From the NCBI RefSeq assembly GCF_039543825.1, contig NZ_BAABKM010000002.1, positions 590,133-654,132 of the forward strand: a stretch of DNA of 64,000 nt, read 5' to 3'. This stretch comes from Nocardioides conyzicola. GTDB taxonomy: Bacteria; Actinomycetota; Actinomycetes; Propionibacteriales; Nocardioidaceae. Of the stretch, positions 25,519 through 34,752 are shown one piece after another. A program made the position numbers and the translations under genes. Positions within the stretch are counted from its first letter, which is position 1. The number at the start of each line of letters is the position of its first letter. The notes beneath the pieces are model-generated. The model was given only the letters and a program-made list of their open reading frames with translations. It was not told where the DNA came from and did not search any database.

Positions 25519-27024
25519 TCAGCCGGCGTACTCGTCCCGCAGCCTGCCCTTCACCATCTTCCCGGTGGGCGTGCGCGGCAGCTCGTCGCGGAAGTGGAAC
25601 TCCCGCGGCACCTTGAAGTGCGCGATGCGCTCGCGGGCGTACGCCGTGAGCTCGGCCGCGAGCGCGTCGCCGGGGACCGCCGACGGCGCGGCCTCGACGA
25701 ACGCGACCACCCGCTCCCCCATCTCGTCGTCCGGCACGCCGATGACGGCGATGTCGGTGACCGCCGGGTGCAGGCTGAAGAGGTCCTCGATCTCCTGCGG
25801 GTAGATGTTCACCCCGCCCGAGATGATCATGAAGGCCTTGCGGTCGGTGAGGAAGAGGTAGCCGTCCTCGTCGAGGTAGCCGAGGTCCCCGACCGTCGTC
25901 CAGTTCTCATGGTCGGGATGCTGCGTGGACACGGTCTTCTCGGGGTCGTTGTGATAGCTGAACGTGCGCTGCTCCCGCTCGAAGTAGACGGTGCCGACCT
26001 CCCCCGGCCCGAGCACGCTGCCGTCGTCGGCACAGATCCGGATGATCCCCATCAGCGCGGTCCCGACCGAGCCGGGCTTCTCGAGCCACGCCTGCGAGTC
26101 GATGAAGGTCGCGCCGTTGGACTCGGTGGAGGCGTAGTACTCGTGGATGATCGGGCCGAACCACTCGATCATCCGGCGCTTCACGTCCACCGGGCACGGG
26201 GCCGCCGCATGCACGACGACCTGCAGCGAGCCCACGTCGTACGACGCCCGCACCTCCTCGGGCAGCTTGAGCATCCGCACGAACATCGTCGGCACCATCT
26301 GGGTGTGGGTCACGCCGTACCGCTCGATCGCCCGCAGGGCTGCCTCCGCGTCGAACTTCTCCATCATCACCAGCGTGCCGCCGAGCGTGTGGATCACGCC
26401 GCCGAAGCGCAGCGGCGCCGCGTGGTACACCGGAGCCGGCGAGAGGTAGACGGTGTCCTCGTCGAAGCCGTAGAGCGACCCGAAGACCGTCGGGTAGACG
26501 TAGCCGGGCTCGTCGACCGCGATCGGCGGCAGCGGCGGCTTGATCCCCTTCGGCCGTCCGGTGGTGCCGGACGAGTAGAGCAGGTCGTCGCCGTGGGGCT
26601 GCTCGGCGAGCGGCTCGGCGCTCGCCGCGGCCAGGGCGTCCTCGTAGTCCCCGCCGAAGGTGAGCACCGTCCCCACCTCGACGTCGAGGTGCGCCGCCAG
26701 GTCGGCCTTGGCCGGCGAGACGAGGAGGGCCTTCGCGCCGCAGTCACGGACGATGTACGACGCCTCCTCGGCCGAGAGGTTGTGGTTGACGGCGGTGATG
26801 TAGAGCCCGGACCGCAGCGCCGCCCAGTAGGCCTCGTACGTCTCGGGTCGGTTGTCGGAGAGCAGCGCGACCACGTCGCCCACCCCCAGGCCCGCGTCCT
26901 GGAGCACGTGCGCCAGCCGCAGGCTGCGGGCGTCGAGCTCGCCGTACGTGAGCGTCCGGCCGGAGCCGGCCATCACCAGCGCCGGCTTGTCGGGGTTCTT
27001 CGCCGCCCAGGTTCCCGGGTACAT
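25519..27024 (-). CDS. acyl-CoA synthetase (FadD/AMP-binding)
   Basis: The 501-aa enzyme of the ANL superfamily activates a carboxylic acid to acyl-CoA via an acyl-adenylate. It has the P-loop-like YSSGTTGRPKG (about 150-160), HEYYASTE (A5), the TVGDLGYLDEDGYLFLTDR block (A7) and a C-terminal PRTPTGKMVKGRL with the catalytic Lys. The chain-length preference is not evident; the short form fits medium-chain or aromatic acids. TAGATT six bases before the ATG indicates a leaderless message. Confidence 0.9.
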   Translation of the reverse strand: MYPGTWAAKNPDKPALVMAGSGRTLTYGELDARSLRLAHVLQDAGLGVGDVVALLSDNRPETYEAYWAALRSGLYITAVNHNLSAEEASYIVRDCGAKALLVSPAKADLAAHLDVEVGTVLTFGGDYEDALAAASAEPLAEQPHGDDLLYSSGTTGRPKGIKPPLPPIAVDEPGYVYPTVFGSLYGFDEDTVYLSPAPVYHAAPLRFGGVIHTLGGTLVMMEKFDAEAALRAIERYGVTHTQMVPTMFVRMLKLPEEVRASYDVGSLQVVVHAAAPCPVDVKRRMIEWFGPIIHEYYASTESNGATFIDSQAWLEKPGSVGTALMGIIRICADDGSVLGPGEVGTVYFEREQRTFSYHNDPEKTVSTQHPDHENWTTVGDLGYLDEDGYLFLTDRKAFMIISGGVNIYPQEIEDLFSLHPAVTDIAVIGVPDDEMGERVVAFVEAAPSAVPGDALAAELTAYARERIAHFKVPREFHFRDELPRTPTGKMVKGRLRDEYAG

Positions 27025-27030
27025 GAACCG

Positions 27031-27036
27031 AATCTA
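27031..27036 (-). promoter_or_regulatory. -10 box of a probable leaderless promoter for the acyl-CoA synthetase gene
   Basis: On the minus strand TAGATT lies six bases before the ATG at 27024. The MMPL operator at 27062-27074 is only 26 bp away and could also affect this promoter. Confidence 0.5.
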
Positions 27037-27061
27037 GGACACCGGGTCCGCGGCGTCGGAT

Positions 27062-27074
27062 CCGGACTGTCCGG
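27062..27074. promoter_or_regulatory. palindromic operator upstream of the MMPL gene
   Basis: CCGGACTGTCCGG is a perfect 13-bp inverted repeat around a central T. Its 11-bp core CGGACTGTCCG recurs, in the same orientation relative to the gene, immediately before the convergent regulator gene. Confidence 0.6.
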
Positions 27075-27141
27075 TTCGTCGTACGGGTGACCGATGAGTC
27101 CGCCATCCTTCGACGGTCGGACTAGGGGAAAACCCCGATGC

Positions 27142-27148
27142 GACTGTC
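27142..27148 (+). promoter_or_regulatory. second GACTGTC element near the MMPL start
   Basis: GACTGTC repeats the core of the operator at 27062, at 26-32 bp before the ATG at 27174. This would place it near a -35 region. It is a short match, so chance is possible. Confidence 0.35.
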
Positions 27149-27173
27149 CCCGCCCCCTGAAAGAGTGGACACC

Positions 27174-29309
27174 ATGCACCGTCAGATCGCCGGCAAGCTC
27201 ACCAGCCCCGTGACCAAGTGGATCGTCGCAGCCTTCGCGCTGTTCGTCTTCTTCCCCATGGCCTTCCTCGGCTCAAAGCTCACCGACGTCCAGAACAACG
27301 AGGCCTCCTCGTGGCTGCCGTCGAGCGCGGAGTCGACCAAGGCGCTGGACCGGTTGGCGCCGTTCCAGGACCAGAACGACATCCCGACGATCGTCGTCTA
27401 CCACCGCGACGGCGGGCTGACGCAGGACGACCTGGCGGCGATCCAGGGACAGCTGCCCGACATCTCCGCGATGGACGGCGTGGTCGGCGAGGCGAAGGGC
27501 CCGCTGGTGTCCGACGACGGCCAGGTCGCCCAGACCGTCGTGACCTACAACTTCGGCAAGAACGGGTGGAACGACCTCCCCGACACCGCCGACGAGCTGC
27601 GCAGGATCGCGGCGATCGACGGGGTCGACGTCAACATCGCCGGTCAGGGCGGGCAGGCGGCCGACTCGGCGGAGGCGTTCGCCGGCATCGACGGGACGCT
27701 GCTCTTCGCGACCCTCGGCGTGGTCATCATCATCCTGCTGTTCACCTACCGCAGCCCCATCCTGTGGATCGTCCCGATCCTGTCGGCCGTCTGCGCCCTC
27801 GAGATCTCCCAGGGCCTGGTCTACCTGCTGGCCAAGTACGCCGACCTGACGGTCAACGGCCAGAGCCAGGGCATCCTCACGGTGCTCGTGATCGGCGCCG
27901 GCACCGACTACGCGTTGCTCCTCGTCGCGAGATACAGGGAAGAGCTCCGTCGTCACGAGGACCGGCACGAGGCGATGGCGTACGCGCTGCACCGCGCCGC
28001 GCCCGCGATCATCGCCAGCGCGTCGACGGTCGCGGTCGGCATGCTCTGCCTGACGCTCGCCGAGATGAACTCCACCGCCGGCCTCGGGCCGGTGCTCGCG
28101 ATCGGCGTCGGCGTCACCCTGCTCGTCATGCTGACCGTGCTGCCCGCCTGGTTGGTCATCTTCGGGCGCTGGCTCTTCTGGCCGAAGCGTCCGGCGTTCG
28201 GCTCGCCCGAACCGACCGCCTCCGGCCTGTGGTCGAAGGTCGGGCGCTCGATCGCGCCGCGACCGCGGGTGGTCTGGGTGACGACCGCCGTGATCCTCCT
28301 GATCGCGTGCCTGGGCGTGTTCAAGCTCGACACGGGCGGGCTCAGCTCGACCGACCAGTACACGAAGACGTTCGAGTCGGTGAAGGGCCAGCGGCTGCTC
28401 GAGCAGCACGGCATGGTCGACACGTCCAGCCCCATCATGATCGTGGCCAACGCGGACCAGGCCCAGGCGGTCGCCGACGCGGTCCGCTCGGTCGACGGAG
28501 CCGGTGAGCCCAACACCGACATCCCACCCCAGGACGGCACCGCGCTGGTGACCGTGCCGGTCTCGGGCGACGTCGCCGACCAGGCCGCCTTCGACGTCGT
28601 CAAGGAGATCCGGACCGCCGTGCACGCCGTGCCCGGTGCCGACGCCCAGGTCGGCGGCACCTCGGCCCTCTACCTCGACATCCAGGAGGCCTCGCACCGC
28701 GACAACTGGGTGATCATCCCGGTCGTCCTGCTCGTCGTGATGCTGATCCTGATGCTGCTCCTGCGAGCCGTGCTGTCGCCGGTGCTCCTGATCCTCACGG
28801 TGATCTTGTCGTTCGGGGCCGCGCTCGGCATCTCGACGCTGATCTTCCGGGGGATCTACTCCCACCTCTTCACCGAGGGAGACGGCTTCCTCCACACGGA
28901 TGCGTCGTTCCCGTTGTTCGTCTTCACCTTCCTCGTCGCGCTCGGCATCGACTACAACATCTTCTTGATGACGCGCGTCCGCGAGGAGACGCAGACCCGC
29001 GGCACCCGTCAGGGCAGCCTGGTCGCGCTGCGCGCCACGGGCGGCGTGATCACGTCCGCGGGACTGGTGCTCGCGGCGACGTTCGCGGTCCTCGGCTCGC
29101 TGCCGCTGGTGTTCCTGAGCGAGCTCGGCACGGCCGTGGCCTTCGGTGTCATCCTCGACACGATCATCGTCCGGTCGGTGCTCGTGACGGCGATCAACCT
29201 CGACCTCGGCGGGAAGATCTGGTGGCCGAGCGCGCTCGACCGCAAGCCGCCGGTGGAGCCGCCGGCAGAGCCGGCAGCCGAAGCCGAGTCGGAGCCTGCG
29301 CGGGTCTGA
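27174..29309 (+). CDS. MMPL/RND-family membrane transporter
   Basis: This 711-aa transporter has two MMPL halves, each with an extracytoplasmic loop and a helical bundle. The conserved motif GAGTDYALLLVARYREEL lies in the first half (about 240-262) and GIDYNIFLMTRVREE in the second (about 590), carrying the Asp-Tyr pairs used for proton coupling. Related proteins export lipids or drugs. ATG 27174 is preferred to 27138, which would put an operator element inside the gene. Its operator is shared with the convergent regulator, which implies co-regulation. Confidence 0.9.
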   Translation: MHRQIAGKLTSPVTKWIVAAFALFVFFPMAFLGSKLTDVQNNEASSWLPSSAESTKALDRLAPFQDQNDIPTIVVYHRDGGLTQDDLAAIQGQLPDISAMDGVVGEAKGPLVSDDGQVAQTVVTYNFGKNGWNDLPDTADELRRIAAIDGVDVNIAGQGGQAADSAEAFAGIDGTLLFATLGVVIIILLFTYRSPILWIVPILSAVCALEISQGLVYLLAKYADLTVNGQSQGILTVLVIGAGTDYALLLVARYREELRRHEDRHEAMAYALHRAAPAIIASASTVAVGMLCLTLAEMNSTAGLGPVLAIGVGVTLLVMLTVLPAWLVIFGRWLFWPKRPAFGSPEPTASGLWSKVGRSIAPRPRVVWVTTAVILLIACLGVFKLDTGGLSSTDQYTKTFESVKGQRLLEQHGMVDTSSPIMIVANADQAQAVADAVRSVDGAGEPNTDIPPQDGTALVTVPVSGDVADQAAFDVVKEIRTAVHAVPGADAQVGGTSALYLDIQEASHRDNWVIIPVVLLVVMLILMLLLRAVLSPVLLILTVILSFGAALGISTLIFRGIYSHLFTEGDGFLHTDASFPLFVFTFLVALGIDYNIFLMTRVREETQTRGTRQGSLVALRATGGVITSAGLVLAATFAVLGSLPLVFLSELGTAVAFGVILDTIIVRSVLVTAINLDLGGKIWWPSALDRKPPVEPPAEPAAEAESEPARV

Positions 29310-29310
29310 C

Positions 29311-30357
29311 TCAGCCGCGCCGGGCGTCGCCCCAGGCGACGCCCAGCGCGAGCATCGAGCTGACGCCGAAGTGCTCCATCGCGTCGGCGACGCGCCGCCG
29401 ACCGGTGCGCTCGGAGATCCCGAGCGCCCGGGACGCGGCCTCGAGGGTGGCCCCACCGTCCATCAGCATGAGCAGCGAGTCCCAGGCCGCGCGCTCGGCG
29501 CGGACGGGGACGGCCCGCTCCCACAGCCGCTCGAACACCCAGGCCGCCATGCCCGCGACGGCGCGGCTGCGCACCGCGACGACGGACGTCGGCCACGCCT
29601 CGCCCCAGGTCAGCGGGAGCGCGACGGTCGTCTCGTCGGTGATCCAGAACCAGCCGGGCGGCCGGGCCAGCAGGCGCAGCTGCACGCCGCCCTCGAGCTC
29701 CTCGGTGACCCGTTGCTGCGCGGCGGGGTGGACGGCGTCCGCGATCGAGGCGATCACCCGCGTGGAGTTGCCCTCACCCTTGCTCGCCTCGTGCCAGAAC
29801 TCCTGCATCGCCGGATCGGCGACGTAGAGGCGAGAGGCGTCCGGGAGCACGACGTCGGTGCGCCTGGCGGGCTGCTTGCTCTGGCGCAGGTGCCAGAGGT
29901 CGACGACCGCCTCCGGGCCGTGGAAGACCTCGATGTCGAGGACCTGGTGGGCGTCCGCACCCGTGTCCCACTCGCGGGCCAGTGCCGGCAGCTGGCCGAC
30001 GACCTCGGCCAGGTCGGCGAGGTGCCGGAGCATCTCGGCGCCCAGGTCGCCGGCGCGACGGCGTACGACGTCGGCGATGACCTCCTCCGGCGCGGTGTAG
30101 CCGATCCGGTCACCATGGACGTCGACGAAGCCCTGGGAGTGGAGCCACTCGAGGTCGCGGCGTACCTCGTCCTCGTCACGCACGGCCAGAGCCGCCAGCT
30201 CGGCGACGGTGCCCGCACGGGAGCGGAGCCCGACCCCCAGCACCTCGAGGGCCACGAGCTCGGCCGAGCGAGAGTGAGGGTCCGAGCGCACCGGGAGATA
30301 GTCGCACGCTCCAGCGAAGCAGCCGAGCCCGGTCACAGCGTGTCCGCTGGCGGCCAT
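29311..30357 (-). CDS. HTH transcriptional regulator, probable controller of the MMPL transporter
   Basis: The 348-aa protein has an N-terminal winged-helix-like region (AELAALAVRDEDEVRRDLEW, about 50-90), a middle domain of about 180 residues and a C-terminal LuxR-type helix-turn-helix (ATLEAASRALGISERTGRRR, about 300-335). This TrmB/LuxR-like architecture is common in actinomycetes. It converges on the MMPL gene with one base between stops, and the same 11-bp palindrome precedes both genes, so autoregulation and control of the transporter are likely. The start is uncertain: ATG 30357 touches the palindrome, and GTG 30291 is an alternative. Confidence 0.75.
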   Translation of the reverse strand: MAASGHAVTGLGCFAGACDYLPVRSDPHSRSAELVALEVLGVGLRSRAGTVAELAALAVRDEDEVRRDLEWLHSQGFVDVHGDRIGYTAPEEVIADVVRRRAGDLGAEMLRHLADLAEVVGQLPALAREWDTGADAHQVLDIEVFHGPEAVVDLWHLRQSKQPARRTDVVLPDASRLYVADPAMQEFWHEASKGEGNSTRVIASIADAVHPAAQQRVTEELEGGVQLRLLARPPGWFWITDETTVALPLTWGEAWPTSVVAVRSRAVAGMAAWVFERLWERAVPVRAERAAWDSLLMLMDGGATLEAASRALGISERTGRRRVADAMEHFGVSSMLALGVAWGDARRG

Positions 30358-30379
30358 GTCCGAGATCGGACAGTCCGAT
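30357..30379. promoter_or_regulatory. overlapping palindromic operators at the regulator start
   Basis: TGTCCGAGATCGGACA (30357-30372) and ATCGGACAGTCCGAT (30365-30379) are both perfect inverted repeats and share arms. The core CGGACAGTCCG is the reverse complement of the operator core before the MMPL gene. Further TCGGACA and TGTCCG half-sites lie nearby (about 30340 and 30397). Confidence 0.6.
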
Positions 30380-30612
30380 GTCTGCCATGGCCGGTTTCGG
30401 ACACGACTTCTGACGTGGCGCGCGCCACTATCAGTTCGACGCCCGATCGCAGGGTCCGCTCCGGGGGGAGTGCGAGATCCGCGGTCCGGGCGCCGACATG
30501 GGGATGTCACATGCACCCTGGGTCGACTCGGGACACGGGGGTCGAGTCGGCCCAGGGCGCGGCGTCGTTGACCGACAGGCGACCGCCCGTCCCGCGTCTG
30601 GGTGCGGCTGGC

Positions 30613-30618
30613 TAGCCT
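30613..30618 (+). promoter_or_regulatory. -10 box of a probable leaderless promoter for fbiC
   Basis: TAGCCT lies six bases before GTG 30625. The spacer 30380-30612 otherwise holds only a 14-bp palindrome GTGGCGCGCGCCAC (30415-30428) and no gene that I can support. Confidence 0.5.
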
Positions 30619-30624
30619 GAGGTC

Positions 30625-33144
30625 GTGAGTGACCGGCCCACCCCCCAGCAGGTACGACGGGCTCTGGCGCGGGCCGAGCGCGGCGCGGCCCTCGACGTCG
30701 CCGAGGCGGCCGTGCTCCTGGCCGCCACCGGTGCCGATCTCGACCGGCTCACCGCAGCCGCCGCCAAGGTCCGCGACGCCGGCCTGGTGGCCGCGGGACG
30801 GCCCGGGGTGGTCACGTACTCCCCCAAGGTCTTCATCCCGGTCACCAAGCTGTGCCGGGACCGCTGCCACTACTGCACGTTCGTCGAGTCACCGGGTCAG
30901 CTGACGCGGGCCGGGCACGCGATGTTCCTGTCGCCCGACGAGATCCTCGACATCGCCCGCCAGGGAGCCGAGCTCGGCTGCCTGGAGGCGCTCTTCACCC
31001 TCGGCGACCGGCCCGAGGACCGCTGGCCCGAGGCGCGGGAGTGGCTCGACGAGCAGGGCTACGACTCGACCCTCGCCTACGTCCGCGCGATGGCGGTGCG
31101 GGTGCTGGAGGAGACCGGGCTGCTGCCCCACCTCAACCCAGGCGTCATGTCGTGGGAGGAGCTCAACCGGCTCAAGCCGGTCTCCCCGTCGATGGGGATG
31201 ATGCTCGAGACGACGTCGCGCCGGCTGTTCGAGACCAAGGGCGAGGCCCACTACGGCTCCCCGGACAAGGACCCCGAGGTCCGGATGCGGGTGCTCGAGG
31301 ACGCCGGCCGGCTCTCGATCCCCTTCACCACCGGCCTGCTGGTCGGCATCGGCGAGACGCTCGACGAGCGCGCCGACACGATCTTCGCGTTGCGCCAGGT
31401 CTCGCGGGCCTTCGGCGCCGTGCAGGAGGTGATCGTCCAGAACTTCCGGGCGAAGCCCGACACCGCCATGCGGCACACCGACGACCTCGACCTCGACGAG
31501 TACCGCGCGACGATCGCCGTCACCCGGATCGTGCTCGGGCCCAAGGCCCGGGTGCAGGCGCCGCCCAACCTGGTCGACCTCGAGGAGTGCCGGCTGCTGC
31601 TCGGCGCCGGCGTCGACGACTGGGGAGGCGTCTCCCCGCTGACGCCGGACCACGTCAACCCGGAGCGTCCCTGGCCGTCGCTCGAGCGGCTGCGCGACCT
31701 CACTGCGGAGTGCGGCTTCGAGCTCACCGCCCGGCTGACCGTCCACCCCGAGTACGTCCGTGCCGGCGAGCCCTGGCTGGACCCGCGGGTCTCCGGCCAC
31801 GTCGCGGCACTCGCGACCCCGGACGGCCTGGCCCGGCCCGGCGTACGCCCCAGCGGGCTGCCGTGGCAGGAGCCCGACGGCGGGTTCGCGAGCGTCGGCC
31901 GCACCGACCTCTTCGAGGCCGTCGACACCGAGGGCCGCACCGACGACCGGCGCTCGGACTTCGCCAACGTGTACGGCGACTGGGACGAGGTGCAGCACGC
32001 CGCCGACCGCACCGGGGGCCCCGCGGTGCTGCACGCCGAGGGTGGCGAGGCGCTGAAGGCGGCCGAGCGCGACCCCGGCAACCTCTCCGACGAGCACGCC
32101 CTGACCCTGATGACCGCCGAGGGCGACCTGCTGCGTGAGGTCTGCCGGCTCGCCGACGACCTGCGCCGCCAGACGGTCGGCGACGACGTGACCTACGTGG
32201 TCAACCGCAACATCAACTTCACCAACGTCTGCTACGTCGGCTGCCGGTTCTGCGCGTTCGCCCAGCGGCGGACCGACGCCGACGCCTACTCGCTGTCCCT
32301 CGACGAGGTCGCCGACCGCGCCGAGGAGGCGTGGGAGCTCGGTGCCACCGAGGTCTGCATGCAGGGCGGCATCGACCCGGAGCTGCCGGCGACGGCGTAC
32401 TTCGACCTGGTCTCGGCCGTCAAGCAGCGCGTGCCGGAGATGCACGTGCACGCGTTCTCGCCGATGGAGATCGTCAACGGCACCGCCCGCACCGGCCTCT
32501 CGATCGAGGACTTCCTCATCAAGGCCCGCGAGGCCGGCCTCGGCTCGCTGCCCGGCACGGCGGCGGAGATCCTCGACGACGAGGTCCGGTGGGTGCTCAC
32601 CAAGGGCAAGCTGCCGACGAAGACCTGGGTCGAGATCGTCTCGACCGCGCACCGCGTGGGCATCCCGACGACGTCGACGATGATGTACGGCCACGTCGAC
32701 CACCCGCGGCACTGGGTCGGACACCTCAAGGTCCTCGCCGGCATCCAGGACAGGTCGTTCGAGGCCGGCGCGGCGAGCTTCACCGAGTTCGTGCCGCTGC
32801 CGTTCGTGCACACGTCCGCGCCGATCTACCTGGCCGGCGTCGCGCGCCCGGGCCCGACGCTGCGCGACAACCTGGCCGTGCACGCGATGGCCCGGATCAT
32901 GCTGCACGGCCGGATCAGCAACATCCAGACCTCCTGGGTCAAGCTCGGGGTGGACGGCACCCGTGCCATGCTGCAGTCGGGCGCCAACGACGTCGGCGGC
33001 ACCCTGATGGAGGAGACGATCTCCCGGATGGCCGGCTCGGAGCACGGCTCCGCGAAGACCGTCGAGGAGCTCGTCGAGATCGGGGCCGGGATCGGCCGGC
33101 CCGTCCGCGAACGCACGACGACGTACGGAGGGACACCACGGTGA
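30625..33144 (+). CDS. fbiC: 7,8-didemethyl-8-hydroxy-5-deazariboflavin (FO) synthase
   Basis: The 839-aa bifunctional radical-SAM enzyme makes the deazaflavin chromophore of coenzyme F420 from tyrosine and a ribityl-aminouracil. It is the fused CofG-CofH form of actinomycetes. The CofG half has Cys77-x3-Cys81-x2-Cys84 (CRDRCHYC) and the CofH half Cys536-x3-Cys540-x2-Cys543 (CYVGCRFC), each ligating a 4Fe-4S cluster. Full length is retained. The downstream LLM-family oxidoreductase is a likely F420 user. The stop overlaps the start of the DUF5709 gene. Confidence 0.95.
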   Translation: MSDRPTPQQVRRALARAERGAALDVAEAAVLLAATGADLDRLTAAAAKVRDAGLVAAGRPGVVTYSPKVFIPVTKLCRDRCHYCTFVESPGQLTRAGHAMFLSPDEILDIARQGAELGCLEALFTLGDRPEDRWPEAREWLDEQGYDSTLAYVRAMAVRVLEETGLLPHLNPGVMSWEELNRLKPVSPSMGMMLETTSRRLFETKGEAHYGSPDKDPEVRMRVLEDAGRLSIPFTTGLLVGIGETLDERADTIFALRQVSRAFGAVQEVIVQNFRAKPDTAMRHTDDLDLDEYRATIAVTRIVLGPKARVQAPPNLVDLEECRLLLGAGVDDWGGVSPLTPDHVNPERPWPSLERLRDLTAECGFELTARLTVHPEYVRAGEPWLDPRVSGHVAALATPDGLARPGVRPSGLPWQEPDGGFASVGRTDLFEAVDTEGRTDDRRSDFANVYGDWDEVQHAADRTGGPAVLHAEGGEALKAAERDPGNLSDEHALTLMTAEGDLLREVCRLADDLRRQTVGDDVTYVVNRNINFTNVCYVGCRFCAFAQRRTDADAYSLSLDEVADRAEEAWELGATEVCMQGGIDPELPATAYFDLVSAVKQRVPEMHVHAFSPMEIVNGTARTGLSIEDFLIKAREAGLGSLPGTAAEILDDEVRWVLTKGKLPTKTWVEIVSTAHRVGIPTTSTMMYGHVDHPRHWVGHLKVLAGIQDRSFEAGAASFTEFVPLPFVHTSAPIYLAGVARPGPTLRDNLAVHAMARIMLHGRISNIQTSWVKLGVDGTRAMLQSGANDVGGTLMEETISRMAGSEHGSAKTVEELVEIGAGIGRPVRERTTTYGGTPR

Positions 33145-33581
33145 GCAGCTCGGACAACGGCGACCAGGAGATCTACGGCGGCTACAGCGTCGACGACGAG
33201 GACCAGCCGGGCAACATCGACGACCTCGGTGATCCCACGGTCGCCGACGAGCTGGACCGCGGCTACTCGCCGCCCGAGAAGTACTCCGCCGGCCAGGGCT
33301 ACGGCAACACGCCCTGGGAGGAGGAGCACCGCGAGGGCATCGACCAGCGGCTCGCGCAGGAAGAGCCCGAGCCGGACCCGTACGCCGAGACCGAGGACGA
33401 CTTCGTGGACGACGCCGAGGTCGGCGACGTCCGGGCCGGTCGGCTGGTCGACGTGGACCAGGGACTCGGCGAGGACCAGGAGAAGGACCTCGTGGGCGAC
33501 GACGTCGGCATCGACGACGGCGCCGCGTCGGCCGAGGAGGCCGCCATGCACGTGGTCGAGGACTACACCGAGGGCGACTGA
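33141..33581 (+). CDS. DUF5709 acidic protein
   Basis: This 146-aa protein is very acidic and probably largely disordered. It has the family phrases [20 protein letters not shown] and [20 protein letters not shown] and a late [13 protein letters not shown] segment. DUF5709 proteins are conserved in actinomycetes without a known function. The GTG start overlaps the fbiC stop by 4 bp, so the gene is translationally coupled to F420 synthesis here. Whether that link is functional is unknown. Confidence 0.8.
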   Translation: MSSSDNGDQEIYGGYSVDDEDQPGNIDDLGDPTVADELDRGYSPPEKYSAGQGYGNTPWEEEHREGIDQRLAQEEPEPDPYAETEDDFVDDAEVGDVRAGRLVDVDQGLGEDQEKDLVGDDVGIDDGAASAEEAAMHVVEDYTEGD

Positions 33582-33589
33582 CCGAGCCG

Positions 33590-34384
33590 ATGCAGATCGA
33601 CCTCTCGGGCCGCACCGCGCTCGTCACCGGTTCCACCCAGGGCATCGGCCTGGCGATCGTGCGCGGACTCGCCGCCGCCGGCGCCCGGGTGGGGGTCAAC
33701 GGCCGCAGCGCCGCCTCGGTCGACCGCGCCATCGACGAGCTGCGTGCCGACCTGCCGGACGCCCACCTCGTCGCCGTGGTCGCCGACGTCGCGTCCGACG
33801 ACGGCTTCGCGGCCGCCGTCGACGCCCTGCCGGACGTCGACGTGCTGGTCAACAACCTCGGCATCTTCGAGTCGCGCCCGGCGCTGGAGATCACCGACGA
33901 CGAGTGGCGTCGCTTCTTCGAGGTCAACGTGCTGGCCGCCGTACGCCTCACCCGCCACCACCTGCCCCGGATGGCCGACCGCGGCTGGGGCCGGGTCCTC
34001 TACATCGCGAGCGACTCCGCGGTGGTGATCCCGACTGAGATGATCCACTACGGCGTGTCCAAGACCGCGCTGCTGGCGGTCTCCCGCGGCTTCGCGAAGG
34101 AGGCGGCCGGCACCGGTGTGACGGTCAACTCGGTGATCGCCGGGCCGACGCACACCGGCGGGGTCGAGGACTTCGTCTACCAGCTGGTCGACCGCGACCT
34201 CCCGTGGGACGAGGCGCAGCGCGAGTTCATGCGCAAGCACCGGCCGCAGTCGTTGATCCAGCGACTGATCGAGCCCGAGGAGATCGCCCACCTCGTGACC
34301 TACCTCAGCTCACCGCTGGCCTCGGCCACGACCGGAGGCGCGGTCCGCGTCGACGGTGGGTACGTCGACAGCATCCTGCCCTGA
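33590..34384 (+). CDS. short-chain dehydrogenase/reductase
   Basis: The 264-aa SDR has the cofactor motif TGSTQGIG (13-20), the NNLG segment (88-91), catalytic Ser141 or Ser143, Tyr154 and Lys158 in YxxxK, and a C-terminal GGAVRVDGGY. Absence of an acidic residue after the second strand (the sequence reads NGRS) favours NADP. The substrate is unknown. It starts 8 bp after DUF5709, probably in the same transcript. Confidence 0.88.
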   Translation: MQIDLSGRTALVTGSTQGIGLAIVRGLAAAGARVGVNGRSAASVDRAIDELRADLPDAHLVAVVADVASDDGFAAAVDALPDVDVLVNNLGIFESRPALEITDDEWRRFFEVNVLAAVRLTRHHLPRMADRGWGRVLYIASDSAVVIPTEMIHYGVSKTALLAVSRGFAKEAAGTGVTVNSVIAGPTHTGGVEDFVYQLVDRDLPWDEAQREFMRKHRPQSLIQRLIEPEEIAHLVTYLSSPLASATTGGAVRVDGGYVDSILP

Positions 34385-34461
34385 CGAGGACTGATCTCGG
34401 CTGGCCCTGGGTACAGACCTTCAGTCGCGGACACTCCGCGTCAAAGGGAGGGAAAACTACC

Positions 34462-34608
34462 GTGGCATTCATTCTGTGGATCTTGGCCGTCATCCTGGTC
34501 GTGAGCGGCATCGTCCAGCTCTTCCGTGGTCAGCTCCTCTTCGGGATCGTGCTGATCATCGTCGGCCTGCTGGTCGGACCGGGCGGCGTCAGCCTCTTCA
34601 CGAAGTAG
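34462..34608 (+). CDS. GPGG-motif small membrane protein
   Basis: This 48-aa protein has two closely spaced hydrophobic helices and ends LLVGPGGVSLFTK. The GPGG motif defines a small family of actinobacterial membrane proteins of unknown function. GTG 34462 follows a GGGAGG ribosome site about 10 bp upstream and is chosen over longer frames that lack hydrophobic continuity. A strong hairpin follows immediately, so it is a discrete transcription unit or the end of one. Confidence 0.8.
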   Translation: MAFILWILAVILVVSGIVQLFRGQLLFGIVLIIVGLLVGPGGVSLFTK

Positions 34609-34610
34609 CG

Positions 34611-34664
34611 CAGACAACGAAGGGGGCCGGCCACTGCGTGAGTGACCGGCCCCTTCGCTGTCTG
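34611..34664 (+). terminator. long hairpin terminator after the GPGG gene
   Basis: CAGACAACGAAGGGGG then CCGGCCAC pairs with GTGACCGGCCCCTTCG then CTGTCTG, giving a stem of about 23 bp with one bulge and two mismatches. It starts 2 bp after the stop codon. No long U-tract follows, as is usual in high-GC actinomycetes. Confidence 0.75.
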
Positions 34665-34718
34665 GTGAGTACCCGCCCCGAAACCCGCAAACCCCACCCG
34701 AATGGATGGGTTTGAACA

Positions 34719-34730
34719 AGAACACGTTCT
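34719..34730. promoter_or_regulatory. TetR/KstR-like operator at the LLM oxidoreductase promoter
   Basis: AGAACACGTTCT has palindromic GAAC/GTTC arms. It sits about 23-34 bp before the inferred transcription start, overlapping where -35 would be. Extended to 14 bp it matches the KstR-type TNNAACNNGTTNNA at all fixed positions except the first T. The same 11 bases (GAACGTGTTCT on one strand) recur at 45237-45247. Confidence 0.5.
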
Positions 34731-34740
34731 ACTTTGCCTC

Positions 34741-34746
34741 TATGGT
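34741..34746 (+). promoter_or_regulatory. -10 box of a probable leaderless promoter for the LLM oxidoreductase
   Basis: TATGGT lies six bases before GTG 34753. The palindrome at 34719-34730 is 10 bp upstream, well placed to block polymerase. Confidence 0.5.
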
Positions 34747-34752
34747 GGACCC

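Noticed and set aside
27138..27173. An ATG at 27138 as the MMPL start
   Set aside because: It adds a Pro/Arg segment before the cytoplasmic N-terminus and places the GACTGTC element inside the coding region.
30889..33951. A very long open frame antisense to fbiC, DUF5709 and part of the SDR gene
   Set aside because: It is an Arg/Gly/Val-rich shadow of the kind that high GC at third codon positions creates opposite real genes. fbiC on the other strand has full motifs.
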